Of a stretch of 11,573 nucleotides of DNA, positions 1-5,231 are shown piece after piece. Source of the DNA: Mycobacterium sp. (GTDB taxonomy: Bacteria > Actinomycetota > Actinomycetes > Mycobacteriales > Mycobacteriaceae); NCBI GenBank assembly GCA_018500005.2, contig JAHBAP020000157.1, forward strand, positions 1 through 11,573, written 5' to 3'. Every line of letters starts with the position of its first letter. Within the stretch, counting starts at the first letter, position 1. Under the pieces are notes generated by a model, which did no database searches, had not been told where the DNA came from, and was given only the letters and a program-made list of their open reading frames with translations. The position numbers and the translations under genes were made by a program.

Positions 1-86
1 CCACCTCAGGCGCTCAGTCCAAGGCCGAACGCGACGTGTTGCTCACCGAGTCGTTAGAGTTCGCCCGCACCAATCTGCTGCGTTAG
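1..86 (+). CDS. C-terminal end of an upstream gene, possibly a Rv0498-like sugar phosphate isomerase/epimerase
   Basis: An open frame runs in from the left edge (codons from position 3) to a TAG at 84-86. The last residues read TSGAQSKAERDVLLTESLEF followed by ARTNLLR. Only about 27 residues are visible, with no diagnostic motif. The next genes match the mycobacterial Rv0499-proC order, so by position this is most likely the end of the Rv0498-type TIM-barrel sugar phosphate isomerase/epimerase. That assignment is synteny-based inference; the sequence itself shows only a coding tail with a helical, charged composition. It stops 10 bp before the thioesterase start, which suggests co-transcription. 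Confidence 0.55.
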   Translation, partial: TSGAQSKAERDVLLTESLEFARTNLLR

Positions 87-96
87 AAAGTTTCCG

Positions 97-930
97 ATGA
101 ACACAGAGACGACGGAACAGATTCCGCTGTTTGCCGATGTGATGGCGCTGGTGCCCGTCGGTGAACCGGGCCACTACTCCGCAAATCTCAACGCGCACTG
201 GACAATTGGCCCCAAACCACATGGCGGTGTGATGATCGCCCTGTGCGCCAACGCCGCGCGCCAGGTTTATGGCGACGGGGCGCATCCGATCGCCGTCTCG
301 GCCAACTACCTGTCGGCTCCCGACCCGGGCCCGGTGCGCCTCATCACGACGATCCGTAAGCGCGGTCGCCGGATCGGACTGGTCGACGTCGAACTCGTCC
401 AGGGTGACGCAACCGGCGAGAGAATCTGCGTGCACGCCGTCGTTACCCTCGGGGAGCCGGAGCATGAGGCGGCCCCGCTGTTCTGCGACAACCCGGTAAC
501 CGCTCTGATGGATCTCGAGCCGCCCGCCGACGTTCTGGCGATCGGTCCGGGCCACCCGGCGGCCGAGATCAACAATCTGGCCCGCGGTTGCGATATCCGT
601 CCGCTGGTGGTCGATTCGGTCGCTGACGGCGCCGCCCCGCGATTCCAGGTCTGGGCGCGCCCCAGGGTGGGTGCTGTCGACGAGTTGTTCGCCCTGATGT
701 GTGGTGACATCTCGCTGCCGGTGCCTTACGCGGTCGGCCGCCGGGGATGGGCGCCCACTGTGCAGTTGACCGCGTACCTGCGCGGGATTCCCGCCGACGG
801 GTGGCTTCGGGTGTTGTGCACCACCACCCAGATCGGCGCGGACTGGTTCGACGAAGACCACACCGTCGTCGACAGCGCCGGTCGAATCGTGGTGCAAACG
901 CGACAGCTCGCGCTGGTCCCCGGTCTGTAG
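97..930 (+). CDS. TesB-like (double hotdog) acyl-CoA thioesterase family protein, Rv0499-like
   Basis: The 277-residue product looks like a two-hotdog thioesterase. The N-terminal half carries the substrate-pocket stretch HWTIGPKPHGGVMIALCANA (about residues 34-53), typical of the long central helix after a PxGG turn. The C-terminal half has a second hotdog pattern, with VPYAVGRRGWAPTVQLTAYL near the middle and a closing strand ending VVQTRQLALVPGL. Relatives hydrolyse acyl-CoA thioesters, but the substrate cannot be read from the sequence. The ATG at 97 follows the upstream stop by 10 bp. There is no strong Shine-Dalgarno, only AGAAAG at 85-90. proC starts 11 bp after the stop, so the two are probably one transcript. 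A long antisense frame over this gene is a codon-bias shadow. The family call is fairly secure; the physiological role is unknown. Confidence 0.8.
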   Translation: MNTETTEQIPLFADVMALVPVGEPGHYSANLNAHWTIGPKPHGGVMIALCANAARQVYGDGAHPIAVSANYLSAPDPGPVRLITTIRKRGRRIGLVDVELVQGDATGERICVHAVVTLGEPEHEAAPLFCDNPVTALMDLEPPADVLAIGPGHPAAEINNLARGCDIRPLVVDSVADGAAPRFQVWARPRVGAVDELFALMCGDISLPVPYAVGRRGWAPTVQLTAYLRGIPADGWLRVLCTTTQIGADWFDEDHTVVDSAGRIVVQTRQLALVPGL

Positions 931-941
931 GGTTTCGGGCT

Positions 942-1802
942 ATGTCCAGGATTGCGATCATCGGCGGCGGCAACATGGGTGAGGCGCTGCTGGCCGGCCT
1001 GATCAAGTCCGGTCGGCCGGTCCGGGACCTGGTCGTTGCCGAGAAGTCCTCAGGCCGCGCCGAGCACTTGTCGCGCACATACTCGGTGCGGGTGGCCGGC
1101 CTGGGCGATGCGATTGAAAACGCGGCGTTCGTGATCCTTGCGGTCAAGCCCGGGGACATCGACTCGGTCGTCAGTGAGATCGCCCAGGCCGCGACCAACG
1201 CGGAGGGCAATAGCGTCGAACAGGTTCTGGTGAGCATCATCGCCGGGGTTACGACGGGCTTCTACGAATCGCGGCTGCCCGCAGGGTTTCCAGTGATCCG
1301 GGTGATGCCCAACACCCCGGCCCTGGTGGGTGCCGGTGTCAGTGCGCTGGCCGCGGGCCGCTTCGCGACCGCCGATCAGTTGGCCGAGGCCGCGGAGTTG
1401 TTCGAATGCGTCGGCGGGGTGTTGACCGTCCCGGAGAGCCAGATCGACGCCGTGACGGCGGTTTCGGGCTCGGGACCGGCTTACTTCTTCCTTTTCCTCG
1501 AGGCTCTCGTGGACGCCGGGGTGGCCAGCGGTCTTACCCGTGCTGTCGCCACCGATCTGGCCGTCCAGACGATGGCCGGCTCGGCGGCGATGCTGCTGGA
1601 GCGGCTGGAGGCCGCCCGCTCCGACGCTTCCGGTCGACCCGACACCACGGCGACCGAATTGCGTGCGCTGGTGACCTCGCCGGGTGGGACCACTGCTGCT
1701 GGCCTGCGCGAATTGGAGCGAGGTGGGCTTCGCGCGGCGGTCGCCGCTGCGGTCGATGCTGCGAAATCCCGTTCTGAACAGCTCGGAATTACATCTGAGT
1801 AG
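942..1802 (+). CDS. proC: Pyrroline-5-carboxylate reductase (ProC)
   Basis: ProC reduces 1-pyrroline-5-carboxylate to L-proline with NAD(P)H, the last step of proline synthesis, in the cytosol. The 286-residue product begins MSRIAIIGGGNMGEALLAGL, a Rossmann fold with the GGGNMG dinucleotide loop at residues 8-13. It then has the conserved VMPNTPALVGAG segment, the signature SGSGPAY at 175-181 in the C-terminal dimerisation domain, and TSPGGTT at 245-251, which belongs to the P5CR fingerprint. The frame is open further upstream to 747, but that part overlaps the thioesterase gene. The ATG at 942 starts exactly at the Rossmann strand and follows an AGGG (929-932) at 9 nt, so it is preferred. 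The length is normal for the family. Expression is probably coupled to the thioesterase 11 bp upstream. Confidence 0.96.
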   Translation: MSRIAIIGGGNMGEALLAGLIKSGRPVRDLVVAEKSSGRAEHLSRTYSVRVAGLGDAIENAAFVILAVKPGDIDSVVSEIAQAATNAEGNSVEQVLVSIIAGVTTGFYESRLPAGFPVIRVMPNTPALVGAGVSALAAGRFATADQLAEAAELFECVGGVLTVPESQIDAVTAVSGSGPAYFFLFLEALVDAGVASGLTRAVATDLAVQTMAGSAAMLLERLEAARSDASGRPDTTATELRALVTSPGGTTAAGLRELERGGLRAAVAAAVDAAKSRSEQLGITSE

Positions 1803-1860
1803 TTTGAGAAATCTCTGGCGGATTAACAAACACCCGTCGCAGTAACCCCATTGGCCACGC

Positions 1861-1941
1861 TATTCTCCTCGTAACGCACGGGGCCGGTGCCAGCGGTGGG
1901 GAAGCCGCTGGAGCTCTCCGTGCCTGACTGATTGGGTTGCG
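1861..1941 (+). promoter_or_regulatory. Predicted promoter and structured 5' leader of the excisionase-like gene
   Basis: TATTCT at 1861-1866 fits the mycobacterial -10 consensus TANNNT and would start RNA near A1873. The RNA would then open directly into a two-tier hairpin. The outer stem is GCACGG (1876-1881) with CCGTGC (1918-1923), extendable by two pairs. The inner stem is CCAGCGG (1890-1896) with CCGCTGG (1905-1911), seven perfect pairs with an eight-base loop. About 18 nt then lead to the ATG at 1942. No clear -35 is present and no U-run follows, so it does not look like an intrinsic terminator. I cannot match it to a known riboswitch class. The base pairing is seen directly; the transcription start is inferred. 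Confidence 0.45.
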
Positions 1942-2190
1942 ATGACGTCTATGAACGGACGGGACTCGGGAAAGTCGGCACGTGACGCCGGCGCTGAGAG
2001 CCAGTCGGTGGCCAGGACTCAGTTTCTGACCGTCGCGGAGGTCGCCGCGCTCATGCGTGTGAGCAAGATGACCGTCTACCGGCTGGTCCACAACGGCGAG
2101 TTGCCCGCGGTCCGGGTCGGACGTTCGTTCCGCGTGCACGCCAAAGCCGTCCACGATCTGCTGGAGACGTCCTATTTCGACGCCGGGTGA
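1942..2190 (+). CDS. Small excisionase/MerR-type (BldC-like) DNA-binding protein, Rv0500A-like
   Basis: The 82-residue product has a polar, probably disordered tail (residues 1-26) and then a complete winged-helix-turn-helix of the MerR/excisionase type: LTVAEVAALMRVSKMTVYRL at 29-48, the wing NGELPAVRVGRSFRVH at 51-66, and a final helix HAKAVHDLLETSYFDAG. This is the layout of Streptomyces BldC and mycobacterial Rv0500A. BldC-family proteins act as transcription factors and bind direct repeats cooperatively (known of the family). A second in-frame ATG at 1951 would shorten the product by three residues. Neither start has a good Shine-Dalgarno. It lies between proC and the bS22 gene and just upstream of a direct-repeat array (2279-2332), a plausible target. 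Targets and ligand cannot be read from sequence. Confidence 0.88.
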   Translation: MTSMNGRDSGKSARDAGAESQSVARTQFLTVAEVAALMRVSKMTVYRLVHNGELPAVRVGRSFRVHAKAVHDLLETSYFDAG

Positions 2191-2257
2191 CGATGCGCGT
2201 TCCGGCCGAGGCAGCGGGCGGTTGACGGCCGGCTAACGGTTGGCGGCCTTGCTTGGG

Positions 2258-2263
2258 TAAGGT
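2258..2263 (+). promoter_or_regulatory. Candidate -10 box (TAAGGT) for the bS22 transcript
   Basis: TAAGGT fits TANNNT and lies 15 bp before the first unit of the repeat array. If used, transcription would begin near 2270, placing all four repeat units and the 2339-2357 hairpin in a leader of about 110 nt ahead of the bS22 start. No convincing -35 is present at normal spacing, although TTGACG occurs further up at 2222-2227. This is inferred from a six-base match only. Confidence 0.3.
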
Positions 2264-2278
2264 TTGTTCCCGGCGTGA

Positions 2279-2332
2279 TGTCCTCGACAGAATGTCCTCG
2301 ACATAACGTCCTCGACAACAGTGTCCTCGACA
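2279..2332 (+). repeat. Array of four 11-bp TGTCCTCGACA units, 14-15 bp period
   Basis: Units start at 2279, 2293, 2307 and 2322. Three read TGTCCTCGACA and the third reads CGTCCTCGACA. The linkers are GAA, TAA(C) and ACAG-like, giving steps of 14, 14 and 15 bp. Each unit is also a small inverted repeat, TGTC-CTC-GACA, so it could be a 4-bp RNA hairpin with a three-base loop or a palindromic protein site in DNA. The array sits between the excisionase-like regulator gene and the bS22 gene and ends 48 bp before the bS22 ATG. It is noncoding in any frame that I can support. Confidence 0.9.
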
Positions 2333-2338
2333 AGAGGC

Positions 2339-2357
2339 AACGCCCAGCACGGGCGTT
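2339..2357 (+). promoter_or_regulatory. Perfect 7-bp hairpin in the bS22 leader
   Basis: AACGCCC (2339-2345) pairs fully with GGGCGTT (2351-2357) around the loop AGCAC. No U-run follows, so it is unlikely to be an intrinsic terminator. It lies 23 bp before the bS22 ATG, between the repeat array and the ribosome binding region (AGGTAGCGGAG at 2367-2377). A translational control or mRNA-stability role is possible but unproven. Confidence 0.55.
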
Positions 2358-2380
2358 CTCGTACTTAGGTAGCGGAGTTC

Positions 2381-2482
2381 ATGGGTTCAGTCATCAAGAA
2401 GCGGCGTAAGCGCATGTCCAAGAAGAAGCACCGCAAGCTGCTGCGTCGTACCCGGGTCCAGCGCAGAAAACTCGGTAAGTAA
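2381..2482 (+). CDS. Small ribosomal subunit protein bS22 (AURKAIP1/COX24-domain), Rv0500B-like
   Basis: A 33-residue, extremely basic peptide, [20 protein letters not shown] followed by [13 protein letters not shown], is encoded from ATG 2381 to TAA 2480-2482. It matches, from memory, the mycobacterial protein seen near the decoding region of the 30S subunit in M. smegmatis ribosome structures and named bS22, related to the AURKAIP1/COX24 domain of mitochondrial ribosomes. Nearly half of the residues are Lys or Arg, as expected for an rRNA-embedded peptide. The start has SD-like purines, AGGT at 2367-2370 and GGAG at 2374-2377. The ORF is short enough to be missed by automatic gene calling. 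It has its own leader carrying the repeat array and hairpin, and galE2 follows after 71 bp. Confidence 0.93.
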
Positions 2483-2540
2483 CCCGGTTCTGCCGGCCGA
2501 CCGAGGCTGCGCCGGAGTGCCGATACCCGGCAATGCCCGA

Positions 2541-2546
2541 TAGGCT
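2541..2546 (+). promoter_or_regulatory. Predicted leaderless promoter -10 (TAGGCT) of galE2
   Basis: GATAGGCT ends at 2546, and exactly seven bases (CTAGCCC) separate it from the galE2 ATG at 2554. With a mycobacterial TANNNT -10 this spacing puts the transcription start on the A of the ATG. No Shine-Dalgarno precedes the gene, as expected of a leaderless mRNA. The same box and spacing occur before hadD. Confidence 0.6.
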
Positions 2547-2553
2547 CTAGCCC

Positions 2554-3648
2554 ATGGAATCCGGCCGCTACGGCACTGAGACGCCGCACTACCCGAAAGT
2601 GGTGTTGGTAACCGGTGCCTGCCGTTTTCTTGGCGGCTACCTCACCGCTCGGCTGGCGCAGAACCCGCTGATCAACAAGGTGATCGCTGTCGACGCGATC
2701 GCCCCCAGCAAGGATCTGCAGCGCCGGATGGGCCGCGCGGAGTTCGTTCGGGCCGACATTCGGAACCCGTTCATCGCCAAGGTGATTCGCAACAGCGATG
2801 TCGACACCGTGGTACATGCGGCGGCTGCGTCGTACGCGCCGCGGTCCGGCGGCCGGGCCACCCTCAAAGAGCTCAATGTGATGGGGGCCATGCAGCTGTT
2901 CGCGGCCTGCCAGAAGGCCCCCACCGTGCGCAGGGTCATCCTCAAGTCGACTTCTGAGGTCTACGGCTCGCACAAGTACGACCCGGTGGTGCACACCGAG
3001 GACAGCAGCAGCCGCCGCCCGCTCGGAGAGGGCTTCGCCCGGGACAGCCTCGATATCGAGGGTTACGCCCGCGGACTGGGCCGGCGACGACCCGACGTGG
3101 CGGTCACCATTCTGCGGCTGGCCAACATGATCGGCCCGGCGATGGACACCGCGCTGGCCCGCTATCTGTCCGGTCCGTTGGTGCCCACCGTCTTCGGCCA
3201 CGACGCCCGTTTGCAGTTGCTACACGAGCAGGACGCCCTTGGCGCACTGGAGCGGGCCACCATGGCCGGACGGGCCGGGACGTTCAACATCGGGGCCGAC
3301 GGAATCATCATGATGTCCCAGGCGATCCGCCGGGCCGGTCGGTTGCCGGTCGCGGTGCCCACATTCGGGGTGCGGGCCCTGGACTCGCTCCGCAAGGCGA
3401 CGATGAACAGCGAACTGAACCGCGACCAGATCGACTATCTGAGCTACGGCCGCGTGATGGATACCACCCGGATGCGCGCCGAACTGGGCTTCGAGCCGAA
3501 ATGGACCACGATGGAGGCTTTCGACGATTTCGTTCGGGGCCGGGGTCTAACACCGATCATCGATCCGGAATGGGTACGCTCTGTGGAGAGCCGCGCGCTG
3601 GAGCTGGCGCAGCGCTGGGGAGGCTCGACTGAGAGACGGGGGATCTAG
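2554..3648 (+). CDS. galE2: Extended SDR-fold NAD-binding protein, annotated as UDP-glucose 4-epimerase GalE2
   Basis: The 364-residue protein has the extended short-chain dehydrogenase fold of sugar-nucleotide epimerases: strand VVLVTG, then GACRFLGG at 21-28, ADIRNP at 67-72, HAAAASYAP at 88-96, STSEVYG at 132-138 and ILRLANMIGP at 186-195. Two key features depart from active epimerases. The glycine loop, usually GxxGxxG, reads GACRFLG with Arg in the middle position. Where YxxxK should stand, by alignment to the ILRxxNxxGP landmark, the sequence reads FARDS (161-165), so both catalytic Tyr and Lys appear absent. From memory M. tuberculosis GalE2 shows the same pattern. The name is therefore conventional and epimerase activity is doubtful. 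Start ATG 2554 fits a leaderless promoter. The acyltransferase begins 2 bp after the stop, so the two are likely co-translated partners. Confidence 0.82.
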   Translation: MESGRYGTETPHYPKVVLVTGACRFLGGYLTARLAQNPLINKVIAVDAIAPSKDLQRRMGRAEFVRADIRNPFIAKVIRNSDVDTVVHAAAASYAPRSGGRATLKELNVMGAMQLFAACQKAPTVRRVILKSTSEVYGSHKYDPVVHTEDSSSRRPLGEGFARDSLDIEGYARGLGRRRPDVAVTILRLANMIGPAMDTALARYLSGPLVPTVFGHDARLQLLHEQDALGALERATMAGRAGTFNIGADGIIMMSQAIRRAGRLPVAVPTFGVRALDSLRKATMNSELNRDQIDYLSYGRVMDTTRMRAELGFEPKWTTMEAFDDFVRGRGLTPIIDPEWVRSVESRALELAQRWGGSTERRGI

Positions 3649-3650
3649 CC

Positions 3651-4682
3651 GTGGCCGGCGACAAAGCGAAAGTCATTCCGCTGCATGCAGATTCAGGCCG
3701 CGGCACCGCACGAGCCGGCAGCGCGCGGAAGGGTCCGCAGGGTGCCAGAACTTCCTCGGCCGCGGCATCGCCGACCTCCGAGGAGGCCGTCGAAGCCGTC
3801 ATCCGGGAACTGGGTCAGCACCGCGGCGAATCGACGTCCAATGACCTGATCGCGCGGATCGCCGGGATGGCAGAATTCCTGCGCAAGCGTCTCACCGGTG
3901 ACTACGCCGTCGACGAGTTCGGATTCGACCCGGAGTACAACGACGCCGTCGTCCTGCCGACTCTGCGCTTCTTCTACGAAAAGTGGTTCCGTGTCGAGGT
4001 CACCGGCATCGAGAACCTTCCCGCCAGCGGTGCGGGATTGGTGGTGGCCAACCACGCCGGCACGCTGCCGTTCGACGGCCCCATGCTTGCGGTTGCAGTA
4101 CGCGATCATCACCCCGCCCACCGGAATCTTCGGCTTCTGGCCGCCGACATGCTCTTCGACCTGCCGGTGCTAGGTCCGGTCGCCCGCAAGGCCGGGCACA
4201 CCATGGCCTGCAACACCGATGCCAACCGGTTGCTCGGCGGCGGCGAACTGACAGCGGTGTTCCCCGAGGGATACAAGGGTCTGGGCAAACCGTTCCGGGA
4301 CCGCTACAAGCTGCAGCGATTCGGTCGCGGCGGATTCGTGGCGGCTGCCCTGCGCGCCAAGGCGCCGATCATCCCGTGCTCGATCGTCGGCTCCGAGGAG
4401 ATCTACCCCATGGTCGCCGACGTCAAGTTACTGGCCCGGGTGCTGGGAGTGCCGTATTTCCCGATCACTCCGCTGTTCCCGCTGGCCGGTCCGGTCGGGC
4501 TGGTGCCACTGCCGTCGAAGTGGCATATCGCCTTCGGGGAGCCGATCGACACCAGCGGCTACGACGAGCACGCGGCCGACGACCCGATGGTCACCTTCGA
4601 GATCACCGATCAGGTCCGGGAGAACATTCAGCAGACCCTGTTCGGGTTGCTCAGCCAACGCGGCAATACGTTCCTGGGCTGA
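3651..4682 (+). CDS. PlsC-type (LPLAT superfamily) acyltransferase, Rv0502-like
   Basis: The product is 343 residues from a GTG at 3651, which sits 2 bp after galE2 and has a GGGGGA purine run at about 3638-3643. Residues 1-45 are low-complexity and probably disordered. The catalytic region starts near residue 113 (FRVEVTGIENLP), followed by the acyltransferase motif I VVANHAGTLPFDG (131-143) with His135 and Asp142, and a motif III-like FPEGYKG (204-210). Families with this fold move acyl chains onto glycerol- or sugar-phosphate acceptors at the membrane. The His-to-Asp spacing is HX6D rather than the classical HX4D, marking a distinct subgroup. The hydrophobic stretch at about 263-285 may contact the membrane. 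The substrate cannot be deduced. It ends 6 bp from the end of the convergent hadD. Confidence 0.85.
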   Translation: MAGDKAKVIPLHADSGRGTARAGSARKGPQGARTSSAAASPTSEEAVEAVIRELGQHRGESTSNDLIARIAGMAEFLRKRLTGDYAVDEFGFDPEYNDAVVLPTLRFFYEKWFRVEVTGIENLPASGAGLVVANHAGTLPFDGPMLAVAVRDHHPAHRNLRLLAADMLFDLPVLGPVARKAGHTMACNTDANRLLGGGELTAVFPEGYKGLGKPFRDRYKLQRFGRGGFVAAALRAKAPIIPCSIVGSEEIYPMVADVKLLARVLGVPYFPITPLFPLAGPVGLVPLPSKWHIAFGEPIDTSGYDEHAADDPMVTFEITDQVRENIQQTLFGLLSQRGNTFLG

Positions 4683-4688
4683 ACAGCG

Positions 4689-5192
4689 CTACTTGCGGCC
4701 CAAGGCCGCTGCGGCGATGGCAGCCACCTGGGCGTTGTCCTCTTCGGATCCGGCCGATTCGCCGAGCATCGTGACCAGCGTCGTCATCACCGGCTTGCCA
4801 TCGGCGTCGGTCACCTCGGTGCGAAGCGTGCTGATGACCGCACCGAACGACTCCACCACAGACTCCAGCCAGGAGTCGAAGTACAGTTTGTCGCCCGCGC
4901 AGATCGCCCGGTGATAGGTGATCTTCTGATCTCGATGGAGCACCCGGGCGAGGTTGATGCCCACGTCGAAGTTGCGGAAGATATCGAGTTGAACCTGACG
5001 TCCCGGGATCGCGATGAACGCCAGTGGCGCGACGACGTCCGGGTAACCGGCGGCCTTGGCCGCCTCCTCGCTGAGGCTGATCGGGTCTTCGCACTGGATC
5101 GCCTTGGCGTATTCACGGATCTTCTCGCGCCCGACGAGGTAGTAGTCGGGGTAGCGGTAGTGGGTTCCGATGATGTCGCTGGCGAAGGACAT
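4689..5192 (-). CDS. hadD: (3R)-hydroxyacyl-ACP dehydratase-family protein HadD (UPF0336, Rv0504c-like)
   Basis: The 167-residue single-hotdog protein belongs to the MaoC-like N-terminal dehydratase family that includes HadA and HadC. It starts [20 protein letters not shown] and continues with the hotdog helix [20 protein letters not shown] (53-72) and the strand [15 protein letters not shown]. The M. smegmatis orthologue of Rv0504c, named HadD in the literature, takes part in FAS-II mycolic acid elongation. The classical hydratase signature DxNPxH is not present: the equivalent site reads [11 protein letters not shown] (34-44). It may therefore need a catalytic partner, as HadA and HadC need HadB. 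The ATG at 5192 sits seven bases after a TAGGCT -10, fitting a leaderless transcript independent of serB1. The C-terminal end is Ala-rich. Confidence 0.87.
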   Translation of the reverse strand: MSFASDIIGTHYRYPDYYLVGREKIREYAKAIQCEDPISLSEEAAKAAGYPDVVAPLAFIAIPGRQVQLDIFRNFDVGINLARVLHRDQKITYHRAICAGDKLYFDSWLESVVESFGAVISTLRTEVTDADGKPVMTTLVTMLGESAGSEEDNAQVAAIAAAALGRK

Positions 5193-5199
5193 GGGGGGG

Positions 5200-5205
5200 A
5201 GCCTA
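5200..5205 (-). promoter_or_regulatory. Predicted leaderless promoter -10 (TAGGCT) of hadD
   Basis: On the minus strand the sequence reads GATAGGCT, then CCCCCCC, then the hadD ATG. The hexamer occupies 5205-5200 and the spacer is exactly seven bases, as before galE2. The promoter fits within the 39-bp gap after serB1. There is no Shine-Dalgarno, because the spacer is all C. A 7-base homopolymer between -10 and start is unusual. Confidence 0.6.
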
Positions 5206-5231
5206 TCGCGTGCCGGTACGTAGCCCCGCGG

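Noticed and set aside
43..897. 284-residue minus-strand open frame opposite the thioesterase gene
   Set aside because: It is almost exactly antisense to a gene with clear family features, has Arg/Asp/Gly-rich composition typical of high-GC shadow frames, and no recognisable motif.
1890..1911. Intrinsic terminator after proC
   Set aside because: The 7-bp stem is good, but it is not followed by a T-run and lies downstream of a plausible -10 for the next gene.
1876..1923. Known riboswitch (c-di-AMP or cobalamin class)
   Set aside because: GGTGGGGAAGCC looked suggestive, but the other conserved blocks of those classes are missing and the region is too short.
2279..2332. CRISPR-like array
   Set aside because: The repeats are only 11 bp with 3-4 bp linkers, and no cas genes or 30-bp spacers are present. 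This is a regulatory-type array.
2365..3201. 278-residue minus-strand open frame across the bS22 gene and galE2
   Set aside because: It is antisense to two well-supported genes, has no domain pattern and shows shadow composition.
3983..4774. 263-residue plus-strand frame inside the acyltransferase gene
   Set aside because: It is an Arg/Pro-rich alternative frame of the acyltransferase gene, with no start signal or domain.
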